Positions 13,783 to 23,818 of a stretch of 42,731 nt of DNA are shown in pieces; the first letter of the stretch is position 1, and every line of letters starts with the position of its first letter. A program made the translations under genes and the position numbers. The stretch is from Mesaphorura yosii (lineage: Eukaryota; Arthropoda; Collembola; Poduromorpha; Tullbergiidae), in NCBI GenBank assembly GCA_009869945.1, contig WIXG01000532.1, positions 1 to 42,731 on the forward strand. The letters run 5' to 3'. The notes beneath the pieces were generated by a model. It made no database searches. It saw only the letters and a program-made list of their open reading frames with translations, and was not told the DNA's origin.

Positions 13783-15326
13783 CTAAATAACTCCATCCTC
13801 ATAAAGCTCCGCCACCATCTCTTTCAGCCTCCCCTGCAGATTTGTATTCGAGTTGCCTTCGTTATTCATCAGCAAATCCGAGAACACGTCCACCATATCT
13901 TTGCCCTTGTCCTCCGAGTCCAGATTCTTCGACTGCTCCGGTGGCGTCAGAACGATGGGCAAGAGGAAAGTCGATAGGCAGAGGCCGAATATTTTGGCCC
14001 GATGGAATCTTCGCTTGAGTGTTGGGAAATCGAATGCCGGTGGCGGCGGTGTACCAAGTTCGGCGCAGTGTCTCACGAATTCGGAAAAGTACAAACCAAG
14101 AAGATCGTCCAGATGGCCACGTCGAAGTTCCGCGACCGTGCTCGAGTAGAAAAAGTAGGCGAGGTCCGTCGTCGGGCAGGCCTCCCGAAACATTTGCAGG
14201 TCGACGATCTTCATTCGTCTCGGCTTGCCAGTGATGCCGTCGTCATACTTGAACAGAAAATTGTTCACCCACGAATCTCCGTGGCAGGCGAAGAGCCAGC
14301 GCTCTAAAGATCATAAGCATTTAAATTCCCCGCACTCTGCTCCGCGAGCGCTTACGACTTGCGACTTCGTTCGAGCTTACTCACCCTTGCTGTAACCCGG
14401 CTCCGATTTTGAGGGTTTGACCCTCAAAACGCTTTCGATCGCGTCTTCATCGATCCCATCCGGCTCCAGGAACAATTTACACAATACTTGCATGTCCTGA
14501 TCGAAAAGCTGCTTCACTCCGAAGTACTCCTTTGAACTCACACCTCCTTCATGCTCGAAAGCCTTCGCAACCATGTTCATAGTGTGGTCGATCATTGAAT
14601 CCTTCATTTTCTCGAAATCTTCTTCCATGCCCTCGCTAAACATTGACTCTTTGAAGAATGGGAATTTCTCCACGAGGCAGGGCACATTCCGCGTCTGTTT
14701 GTAGATCCACGAGAGGGCGTGGATTCTGGCAAGTTCCACCATCACAAGCTTGCAGTGGTCAAGGTCAAGGCCCCGAGTTCGGTCGCCCATTCGGTATTGA
14801 TCGCTCTTTCGCAGGTCAGTGAAGAGCAAGAAGTTCTCCAGGCCCTCACCCTCACAATTTCCAGACGTTTCTGAAGTGAAGTTTTACATATACATACGTG
14901 TACTGAAATTGCGGGAATTTCAAGTTGAACTCACGACTCACCTTTCCAGCCGTCCTTCCAGTAGTCAATCGCGTGGCCCGCCAGGAACGGGGCGAATGGG
15001 AGGTCTTTCAGCCCTTTGCCTTTGCCTTCTCGTTTTTGAACTTCCTCAAGCTGTGGAAGCCAAGTCGAGTAGATGGCTACTTCCTTGTAGAAAATGTTGC
15101 ATTTGCTGAGGAAATCTATTCTAGCAGGATGGTTTGGGAAACATTTCATGAGAAGATGTTCTTTCTCCGCCGCCGCCTTCTTCATAACCGTGATTCCAAA
15201 CAGATTACTCATGTAATTGTCGCCGGGATTCGATCCAATTTGGACGTTAAAGGATTCAATCGGATAGCAGAGGGCATGCTCGAGAAATTCTTTTGTAATT
15301 TTTGGGGGTTGGTTAGAATCTTCCAT
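13783..15326 (-). CDS. EcKinase/CHK-type small-molecule kinase-like protein 1, 3 exons
   Basis: Predicted kinase-fold phosphotransferase of the EcKinase (ecdysteroid 22-kinase-like, CHK kinase-like) family; the substrate cannot be inferred. Exons: 15326-14942, 14870-14385, 14303-13783; introns of 71 and 81 nt; 463 residues. Near the N-terminus is PGDNYMSNLFGITV (nucleotide-loop region), then a Lys in LLMKCFPNHPAR, FTDLRKSD, and LARIHALSW. The catalytic-loop motif is HGDSWVNN (~298-304), followed by IVDLQ (Asp ~324). These are the Brenner-type HxDxxxxN and Asp motifs of this family. The same architecture recurs at 25294-26872 on the same strand, so this is one of two local paralogues. The start ATG at 15326 fits the family N-terminus. 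Confidence 0.9.
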
Positions 15327-15860
15327 TTTATTACCTCAAAGAAGTATGGTTTTCGCCTATGCAAGAATTTTTGTGCACAACTGCATAGTACTCCAATTTT
15401 CAATTGAAGGAAGTCACGCGTGCTCGCTCGATGACCACAATGAAACAATGCCTGCCTCTTTCCTTATCTTATCTGCTGGTAATGTACCGTGCGGTACTTA
15501 ATCCCAGTACAAGTCCAGGTACTCTGTCCACTATCTTCTGCACGCCTACATGTTCAGAGGTTAGTAGATCCAGTTTTCAAGTATGCTGCATCACATTGTG
15601 CTACTTATAGTTAGAGAGATTGGGTTCCTTGAGCTTCTACTCGGCGTTCTTCCATATCCTAATCCTTGAGGGTTGGGTTGGAAAAAGTAGATCGTCAGCG
15701 CCACTCGATCAAAATCGATCGTGAGGGATGCAGAGGCCGCGTTCAAACTCAAGACGGTTTACTCTTACTTGATCTTACACTACGAGATTGTGTCGGGAAA
15801 TGAGATCATAGACACGGACAAATTGACATGACACGCCAGCGTCGGTGTTGACTGGGTCCG
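15327..15860. other. Intergenic stretch upstream of the EcKinase-like gene
   Basis: No exon recognised. It holds the presumed promoter of the minus-strand EcKinase-like gene and single-copy-looking DNA up to the left target-site duplication of the transposon. Confidence 0.45.
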
Positions 15861-16381
15861 GTTCCACATAGGGTTCCGATCGTTTCGTTTCGTTATAAAG
15901 CCAGAAACGAAACGAAAATTCTTTGCAACGAACCGAAATTTTCATTTCGTTTTAAACCTTTAAGACGAAACGAAACGAAACGGGAAACGAACCGAAACGA
16001 AACGAAAAACGAAAGCGCCCCTATGACGTCATCAATAACGCAAAATTTTGTAGAAATGGTCGAAATATTTGCCCAAATAAGGCACATTTGACGTTTTTCA
16101 GCTAGATAGCCGTGTACATTCCTAAAATTACTTGATTTTCTGAAGTATTCAGCTGATAGCTTAATAAAAATGCCCAAGAGGCCGAAAAATGGCCTAAAAT
16201 TGTCTTTAAAAAATGATCTGAAAGAAGAAACGAAAATTTCGTTTCGTTTCGTTTCGAGCCGCGTCTTAAAAATGAAACGAAACGAAAATGAAACGAAATC
16301 TTCGTTTCCAAAATATGCTAAAACGAAACGAAACGAAACTTTTCGTTTTGAAACGAAAACGATCGAAACCCTAGTTCCACA
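15861..16381. mobile_element. Non-autonomous hAT-like element with 8-bp target-site duplication
   Basis: The element spans 15869-16373 (505 bp). It is flanked by a perfect 8-bp direct repeat GTTCCACA at 15861-15868 and 16374-16381. The ends are inverted repeats: the left begins TAGGGTTCCGATCGTTTCG, and the right, read inward on the other strand, begins TAGGGTTTCGATCGTTTTCG. Subterminal zones on both sides are dense in the short word AACGAAAC and its complement, in opposite orientations. The centre is unique AT-rich sequence with no transposase frame. An 8-bp duplication and a TAGGG/CAGGG-like end are typical of the hAT superfamily. The perfect duplication suggests a fairly recent insertion. 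Confidence 0.88.
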
Positions 16382-16669
16382 CGCGGTCAGTGTGTATGTT
16401 CATGATTATGCGTTGTTGACTGTTGAGAGATTAGAGCCAGAACGAAGCAACGATTTCCATGAATTCGTGTAGGCTTTTTCTTGTGAAGGAGAGATGCAAG
16501 GTCAAAAATCAAAACACAGTAGAGTTGCTCTGATAAGAGATAATAAGAAGTTCTCAGAAAGCAGTAATAAAACACAGGCAATTTCTTACCTTTTGCACAA
16601 TTTGAAATAAATATGACTGCAGTCCGACGGCATTCACTTAAATCAGCTGAAACTGCAGCCACGATCAAA

Positions 16670-19600
16670 ATGAAGAGCTTTACAGTGGTTTCGGTATTTC
16701 TTTTGGCCGCACGCGTCCAGCAGTTTCGAGCAACCCCAGCTGCGGATTCGTACGTTCTGTCCCTGGAGAACAATTCACTGGAGCCGGAGACCACAACCGG
16801 GCGCCCGCAACTGCCTGGGGTAAGCCACAATTCTGCGTCTATCTCCTCCCTTCACATCCATTCTAGTATTCGGTTTCGCTACTCTACGACACTCATCACG
16901 AGCCACGCCACCAATTCTGACCCTTACAACCCAAAGGAGATAGGTTTCGAGGTTTTGCTACCCAACTCGGCCTATATTTCCAAATTCATAATGTATGTCA
17001 TCCATCAGCATTTAGCACGGAATTTGTTCGAATATTGAGTTGCTCCATTACAACTTATAAGGGAAATTGATGGGTCGTCCTACGAGGCTCACGTGAAGAA
17101 GAAGGACGAGGCCCGCAGCGTTTACGAGCAGGCGAAGGTACGCGGGCAAACTGGCGGCCTCGTCGAAGTCAGGTTGGTTCAATATTGACAGTGCCCGTTG
17201 GATTGCGCGATTTCTGACAGGGTCATGATTTCCAGTGCGAGAGATGCCAACTTGTTTCAGCTGAGCATCAACCTGAAGCCATCCAGTAAAATCGTATTTA
17301 ATTTAACGTACGAGGAAATCCTTGTGAGAAAACTCGGTCGCTACGAACAAATAATCAACGTCAGACCTGAACACCTGCGCAAGATTCCTGACTTTGGAGT
17401 TCATGTCGTCATCACGGAATCACAAAACATCACAGAACTCCGAGTGCCCAAGCTCGAGTCCATGGCTGACTTGAAAACGAGAGTCATGCGACGAACGAAG
17501 GACAACGGAAATGCAAGTCAACCGCTGGATCCTTCCGATGTCAGGAATATCCTCGTTTCAAGGCACGGACCAACGGTGGTCTTGATCGAATGGATTCCGA
17601 GCACGGCCGAAATGCGTGCCATGTCACTGGATAACACGAAGTTTGTCGTCCAATATGACGTGGTGCGGCCAAATGCTGGAGGGGAAATTCTGGTAAGCCT
17701 CCAACTGATCTTTGATCACTGACCATTGAACTTCGCATCATGTTTGATTTGTTTGCAGCTGATGAACGGCTACTTCGTCCACTTTTTCGCACCAAATAAC
17801 CTTTTACCCCTTCGTAAGCACGTAATCTTCGTTCTGGATATCTCGGGGTCGATGGCCGGTCGGAAGATCGAGCAACTGCGCAATGCAATGAAGTTTATCC
17901 TCGATGACTTGAAGCCCGACGACTACTTTAACATTATTACATTTTCATCAGAAGTCAAGGTCAAGTTTCTGACATGTTACGTTGTTTATGAATTTCCTAA
18001 CTAACGCTCATGTTTTAGGGGTGGAACCCAATTTACCTGACCTTATCAGAAGCATATCGAAGTCCAATTCTGGCGACGGAGGAGAATTTGCGCAAAGGTC
18101 ACCAATTTGTGAACAACCTGACTGCTTTCGGCTGGACCAATATCAACGCTGGCCTACACGAAGCCCTTAACGTGGCTTTAAGCGCCACCGCCCCTCCCAA
18201 CGTGGAGCCGGTCATCCTTTTTTTGACGGATGGCGAACCGACGGTGGGAGTGACCGAGCCCATCAAAATTTACGAAAACGTGCGGAAGAAGCAGCAGGCT
18301 AAGGTTCCAGTTCCGATTTATGGCCTTGCATTTGGTGACGATGCCGACTTTGAGTTCGTCAAGAAACTGGCGCTCCAAAACGGGGGATTTGGTCGGAAGA
18401 TATACGAGTCAGGCGACTCGGACTTGCAGCTGCAAGGATTCTACAAGGAAATCTCATCGCCAATGCTCTCGGGGGCAATGTTTCGGTACACAGCAATTGG
18501 CGGTATCGAGGATTTGACCAAGGTATGGTATTCCAAATTGTTTGAGGGCTCAGAGGTCGTGGTGGCAGGGAGACTGAAGAGTGGCACGGCTGCTGCGAAT
18601 GTACCCATTGTGGTGGACATTGACGGGTTAGGGCGCAACGGACGGGTGTCTGTCGGGGGGAGTGACGTGGCAGAATTCGATATCGTGCCGCGACCTCGAC
18701 CCACACGATCTAATACCGGCAGAGGCAAAGACGACGGACTTCTGGAAAGGCTTTGGGCTTATCTCACAATCAAACAACTCATCGACAGAGATATACAAGG
18801 AATTCGTAATGGGTTGGAAGACAGCGACGAAAGCCAAAGTGACGAAACCCTGCTGGCCATTTCGAGCGGTGCTACAGGCAACGAACAGCCTCGCGAAAAA
18901 GCCATACGGCTCGCCTTGAAGGTTAGGGCACTGGAGTTCAAACCCCTGGGGCGTTAACAGTAGTTCAATAGTCTTGACTTGCTTGCCTGTTTCTTGTTTA
19001 AGTACAAGTTTGTGACTCCACTGACTTCGCTGGTCGTGACGACACCAAATAACACAAAGGCGACGAATTGTCTGACGGAAGCTCCGGCGCCACCAGTCAC
19101 CCGAGTTGCAAGCGTCAGCACTCCTGCCCCGGTCCACACCCAAAAGAGACCCCTTCCATATGTTCCCGACTTGGGGTCAGACTCTCCTAGCTGTTCGAAT
19201 TGTATCCTACCCGCTTCTACCATGAGTACAGCACCAACCACAAATAGTCCCGATGATAATGACATATTCATGCCAATAAGACACCTCAATGCTAAGCTGG
19301 CAATGACGAGAGAGCTCGAGCTCCGAGGTTTGCTGGGCGCCAACATGCAAATGGCCAGTGCGACAGGCGACCAACCCTCCGCCACTCAGTCCACAAGAAC
19401 CACCCAGCCCGCCACCACTCAATCCACAACAACCACCCAACCCTCCACCACTCAGTCCACAACAACCACCCAGCCCGCCACCACTCAATCCACAACAACC
19501 ACCATGACGACTACTACTGGCCCTACCCGGACTCTCAAGTTGTCACTGGACGACATCAGCTGGCTTCCAAATACAATGAATAACTATGGTCCACTCTGGA

Positions 19601-19961
19601 TCAACGGCACTGCGTACTCCGTGGATGCAAGAAGGCGGTCGGGGGTAAGCACTTTGAATCTTTATCAATGGTTGCCTACATTGTGTTTCTACGTCGACAG
19701 GTTAAGGCTATGCCCTCAAAGTGCTCCAGGCTGGCAACCACCAGCAGCAGCAGACGGGATCGCGTTGTTGCGGGGGAATGCAAGCACTTGAAGGATTGCG
19801 TCCTGCAGGAGTTTGTCAACGATATCCACATGTACTATGACACTTTCTTCTGTCCGTTGAGGTATGCCAGTGAGTGAGGTTAGAATGCAAGTGCAGCAAT
19901 AACTTGACTCATTATTTTCAGGTCGAGAAATTCTGTGCTCTATGCAGGAGTTTGCTGTTAA
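16670..19961 (+). CDS. ITIH: Inter-alpha-trypsin inhibitor heavy chain-like protein (VIT-VWA) with C-terminal CLIP-like domain, 8 exons
   Basis: Secreted matrix or haemolymph protein. Exons: 16670-16992, 17062-17172, 17236-17692, 17759-17959, 18019-18921, 19003-19644, 19701-19861, 19922-19961; all phases agree and give 945 residues. An upstream in-frame ATG at 16613 exists, but the Met at 16670 starts a good signal peptide (MKSFTVVSVFLLAA). The VIT domain covers about residues 50-175 and includes EIDGSSYEAHVKKK. A VWA domain starts near 318 with MIDAS motif DISGSM (Asp324, Ser326, Ser328) and later FLTDGEPTVG. The next part matches ITIH chains up to YKFVTPLTSLVV. Then come a Pro/Thr-rich linker and 11-residue TQS/TTT repeats. 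The last ~60 residues have six Cys (887, 906, 912, 930, 944, 945) spaced like a CLIP domain. I see no clear ITI_HC_C domain. Confidence 0.88.
19384..19500 (+). repeat. 33-bp tandem repeat coding a Thr-rich mucin-like segment
   Basis: About 3.5 copies of a 33-bp unit inside exon 6 of the ITIH-like gene (units start at 19384, 19417, 19450, 19483). Each codes 11 residues of the type TQSTTTTQPAT. Alternate units are closest to each other (CAATCC versus CAGTCC forms), pointing to expansion by duplication of a two-unit block. The segment is a likely O-glycosylated spacer before the C-terminal cysteine domain. Confidence 0.9.
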
Positions 19962-20037
19962 CTTGTGTTGTTGTGACTCGATAGCAGGAACTTGTACCAA
20001 ATTTGCTTCAAGGATGTCATTTTTAATATCGTGCATG

Positions 20038-20043
20038 TTTATT
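20038..20043 (-). terminator. Possible minus-strand polyadenylation signal
   Basis: Minus-strand AATAAA about 120 nt past the stop of the small putative minus-strand gene at 20165-20498, supporting transcription from that strand. Confidence 0.35.
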
Positions 20044-20164
20044 TAAGTAACAGAAATGTCTCGAGAAGCGTGTGAAATTCAGAGTTTAGAAAGCCATTAT
20101 TTGCAAATCATTGCAGCACGTATTTTACGCGTTTAACGCGAATGTTGCCTTTCATGTTAGCTTA

Positions 20165-20498
20165 TTATGTTCCAACCAACATAGAAAGGTTGACCGTCTG
20201 CTCCGGCTTCAGGTACAGGGTTAGGTTATCTTCCTGACGTGTGACGACAAGCAGTGGCTCCGTCCAGTTGCTGTGGACCTGGCCCAAAGGGACGAGGTAA
20301 GTCTCATTCTTCTTGGCGTTCCAATTCCCCATTTGGAAAACTTGACTCAGGTTGGGATTCGAGTCTGACGGGCTCGGGTTCTAGTCCCATCCTGTTATTT
20401 GGGTCAACTGAGCCACCTCAACCGAGCTGTTCAATCCAATGTACTAGAAGTGAAGGCAAAGTGGTGTAACTGTTTTTCGGAACGATGCGATACACCAT
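20165..20498 (-). CDS. Putative short minus-strand gene, product unknown
   Basis: Tentative model: exon 20498-20445, a 64-nt GT-AG intron, exon 20380-20165, giving 89 residues. The second exon reads like real protein, with alternating hydrophobic positions in ETYLVPLGQVHSNW, EPLLVVTRQ and LTLYLKPEQTVNLSML, and it ends at tandem TAA codons. An AATAAA follows downstream. No domain recognised and no signal peptide. The true 5' end may differ: an in-frame TGA lies just upstream of 20498, and another open stretch on the same strand, at ~20642-20760 (rich in GNN codons), could be an upstream exon or a relic. Coding-looking frames also exist on the plus strand here (20231-20296), so strand assignment is uncertain. 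It could be a 3' remnant of a decayed gene. Confidence 0.35.
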
Positions 20499-21184
20499 GC
20501 AGACGTAAATTCAGTTCTCCAAATGTATTCCTGCGAATTGGGCTAGGAATATGTTGAGTGTCTTCGCAACAGCACTGACCACGTCGTGAATTGATGGTGG
20601 CTGGCTGCTGATGGCGGCGGATCACACTGCACGCTAGCAGAGCTTGGCACTCGGGTACATCCCTTTTGCCTTTTGATTCTGACCGTTGTCCACGCCATGC
20701 CCCACAGCTTCAACTCCAACAACTCTGACTCCAGCAATGGCAGTGGGACCCGCATGCGACGGCGGCGGGTGTAGAGTGGCGTGGCCTTGGTGTGTTTTCA
20801 TTCTTGTAGTCGTTTCAATTTTATGTAAGTAAAGCTTCAAAGTGCTGGCCAATCAACTTAGTCTGCGCATTATTTAACTGTCTATCTTGGTTTTCAGTTG
20901 TCTTTTTGCTCACTGTGAGCCTTTACGGCTGGCGAAGTCGAAGGCGAAGGAGCAGGCGCGGCCGCCCAGAATTGGCCACATCAATTAGTCTAACTATAAC
21001 GCCGAACTCCTGCCAAACTCTTTTCAAACAGATTCAGTTAAACTGCACATGGAAGGATTTAATTACACTTTTAGGATGTCGGAGTAGCTTTAAACATCGT
21101 AATTACGTAAGAGCGCTTCATCTGGAACAAATACAAAGTATATGCTTTACGACATGTATTAAAATCTGAATTTTGTACTCCAAA
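20499..21184. other. Region between the unknown small gene and CatSper2
   Basis: About 690 bp that must include the 3' UTR of the CatSper2-like gene. Both strands have moderate open stretches. On the plus strand, 20906-21169 codes a hydrophobic stretch followed by an Arg-rich run; on the minus strand, ~20642-20760 is open. Neither gives a consistent spliced gene. Confidence 0.3.
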
Positions 21185-23123
21185 TCACGTCTGCGCCTTA
21201 CTTAATAGTCCGAGAAGCTGTTCTCGTTCATCCAGATTGTTGGCGATGGTCTCCAGCAGGACGTAATACTGGAACAGCGTGTCGCGTGGCCAGAGAGTCT
21301 GGCTCATTCCGCTTCCAAGCGCTCGGACAATCTCTAGATCGTTAAACACGTTATCTTCAAAATCCACCAAGTCGTCCTTGACTTTCTTCTTGGAGTCGCC
21401 TGACTCATCGTCCAAGTCAAAAACGTTGAGCTCAACGGCACGTTTGGCGTTCGCTGCCAAATCGGTCGCGTCTTCGGTCAGCTCACGACGAATATTTTGA
21501 AAGTTGTTTACTGCATTCGAGAAAAAAGATTTTATGCAAACCCAAACAAAAGATGCGGTTTTCGCTGAATTCTTACCCATAACGCCGACGAAAATGTTTC
21601 TAAAGATGAAGGAGCCGAGAAGGATCCACAGCAGGCAGTAAATGAGCGGCCAGACTGGGCCCATGGCTCTGATAAGGCTCTGAAGCAGTTTGTACCAGTG
21701 ATCCAGTGTGAATAATTGGAAGAGCGTGATCATTGCGCGTGGCAGGTCCTGGAAAAATGGTAGTATTGTTTTCAGCAACACGAAGGGCACGGCGGAAGAC
21801 ACTTACTTCGAATGCTTTATGGTAGTCGAGATCAGTTCGATGCGAATGAGTGAACCGGTCAAATAATTGAATTCCGATGATAGCGAAGATGTAAAAGAAA
21901 ATTATCATGAGAACGAAGATGAAAACCAGCGACCCAAACGTGCCTTCCAGATCATGAGAAAAAGGCACCTATTTAAAAGATAAACTCACAAGATTTCGAT
22001 TTATTCTTACTCATAACGGCGTCCCAGATGATTTTGATCCTTTTCCATCTCGTCACGACATTCATCGTCCGGAAGATCCTCAGCACGCGCACGTACTCAA
22101 TCACTTGGAAAACAACATTGAAACTGCTGCTAGCACTTCCTTCCTCGATGAAATATTCCAAGCATACACCGACCACGGACTAAATTCATAGCTTTACAAA
22201 AGTTCACTTCCAAACAGCAAGCACCAGAGATCTTCGCCCGCCCGGCGTCGAGAACTGCAGACAAAGATAAACTTACCAGCGTCGTAATCGCGAAATCGAA
22301 GATGTTCCACCATTCTGTCCAGAACACACTGAAGTTGTCCAGCCACTTGAGAATGATTTCGGCTACGAAAATCATGAGAAATAAGAAATCGAGAATGTCC
22401 AGTGCGAAACGGTATTGGCGATGCTCCACGTCGTCGGGAAGCTCCTCGTCGACCATCAGAACGATGGAGTATAGGACGATCACAATTATCATAATCGTCG
22501 AGAAGGAGTTGGTGTTCAGCAGCTGCGATTACGAAAACAAGGTGGGCAGGGAGGCAGGCATTGTGAATGGAAGTCAGTATTGACCATACCACCGAGTGGA
22601 ACTTACCCAGTGTGCCCAAATGTCAACGGCAGGGTGACTCGTCATTCGAGTCATGAAACGCCTCGTTCGCACGTCTTGAATCACAATTCTCTGGTTCTTG
22701 TCCTAGAAATACTGATTCCCCAGAGTTTAATTGAGCTAATTGAGCAGATTCCTCGAAACTTACCACTTCGGCGACGGGTTTATGAGTGTACGACGCAAAA
22801 TTGACCAGCCCATGAGGATTCGTGCCCGCGTGCTCCTTCACATGTTCGGGCACTGCAAAAGAATTCGCAGTGGTAAACGAGCACACGAGGAGGAATTCCG
22901 CTGCATCAGTTCAAGTGGACAAAGCGACAACGACAAAAGAAACACTCAAATTACGCTTTAAGTCGTCGGTGGACAGCGTCGCTGCTTCGTACTCTCCAGA
23001 CTGGGTCCGGGCCGCTTCCATAAAACGGAAGTCCTCCATGAGCATCTGATGGAATGTTTCCGCTCGCACGGAGAACTTTCCAGCCTGATTTCCTAGCCTC
23101 CTTGCACGCTTGCTTTCATCCAT
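21185..23123 (-). CDS. CATSPER2: CatSper2-type sperm cation channel subunit, 8 exons
   Basis: Pore-forming subunit of the CatSper flagellar Ca2+ channel. Exons: 23123-22955, 22852-22764, 22702-22607, 22522-22277, 22179-22011, 21943-21807, 21748-21577, 21510-21185; phases agree; 467 residues (human 530). There is one six-helix channel domain. S1 (~127-142) is followed by acidic EELPDD; S2-S3 contain ILKWLDNFSVFW and WWNIFDF. S4 carries Arg every third residue (231, 234, 237, then 244). S5 is FIFVLMIIFFYIFAIIG. The pore loop FTLDHWYKLL (Asp318) has the T-x-D-x-W signature with Asp, as in CatSper2. S6 is followed by VNNFQNIRREL, then a Ser/Asp/Lys-rich stretch. The C-terminus SQTLWPRDTLFQYYVLLE strongly matches vertebrate CatSper2. 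The ATG at 23123 is the first plausible start; an extra upstream exon cannot be excluded. Confidence 0.9.
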
Positions 23124-23818
23124 CTTGGAGTATTTGGAGTGGAAGTCAAAGTCTAAATTCCGGCTTCTTGATTTTTACCACTTTTACCTATCTGTGTCAA
23201 TTTTCAATGTTAATTTAATTGGAGCTGAATCGCTTGAAATGACCGGAAAGCCAAACAGTTAGCATTTAGGCTTTCTATTTCGATGACGCCACAAGAAATA
23301 AGGGGAAAGATGCTTGAAAGGAAACATGACACACAGTTTTACTGGAAGGTCGTCGTATGTTTAGTTGTCCTGGTGTGTATTTTGACAGGCAGTAGTCGAA
23401 TTTGTCGTTGGAAATTAAATTAATGGCACGGACCCGGACACGACATGGGCAAGCATCGTCGACGGTCGACCATTATTGTCTTGTCCTGCATGCTGCTGCT
23501 GTGATGTAAGCATTTAGAAAGCCTTAAACTTCTATCCAAAACTTTGAACAGAGCTCGTTGTCCTGTCCACAATTAGTGAAGTGAAATTAACTGCTTAGTT
23601 TGTGGATTATTCCACAATCCAATCCACGTATCACATCGAGTTCGTCATCCTGAAATCATTGTTCCTAGTTTGGAGCGAACAGCGGACACGTTTAAGTTTT
23701 AGCCTTCAGCCGGTGGAAACGGTAAGTTATTTCTAGGAACATTTTCCATTGTCGGGATTCAAGCACGTGTCCATTGATTGATTGACTGAATCCTTAACGG
23801 ATTGAACACGCGGAGAAG
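23124..23818. other. Intergenic stretch upstream of CatSper2
   Basis: About 700 bp without recognisable exons. It separates the CatSper2 start codon (minus strand) from the UBE2O relic (plus strand) and should contain the CatSper2 promoter. Confidence 0.45.

Noticed and set aside
15870..16373. CRISPR-like or satellite array from the AACGAAAC words
   Set aside because: Spacing is irregular, orientation flips between the two flanks, and the block is bounded by inverted ends and a target-site duplication, which fits a transposon.
16820..16866. A 47-nt GT-AG intron in the first ITIH-like exon
   Set aside because: Splicing it would shift the frame and destroy the VIT domain; the unspliced frame runs on correctly.
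18019..18957. Stop codon at 18955-18957 as the end of the ITIH-like protein
   Set aside because: A GT donor after 18921 joins in phase to an acceptor before 19003 and continues the conserved YKFVTPLTSLVV segment of the family.
19207..19498. Gly-rich minus-strand frame (CCGLSGGGLGG repeats)
   Set aside because: It is the complement of the Thr/Pro repeat of the ITIH-like gene and has no gene context of its own.
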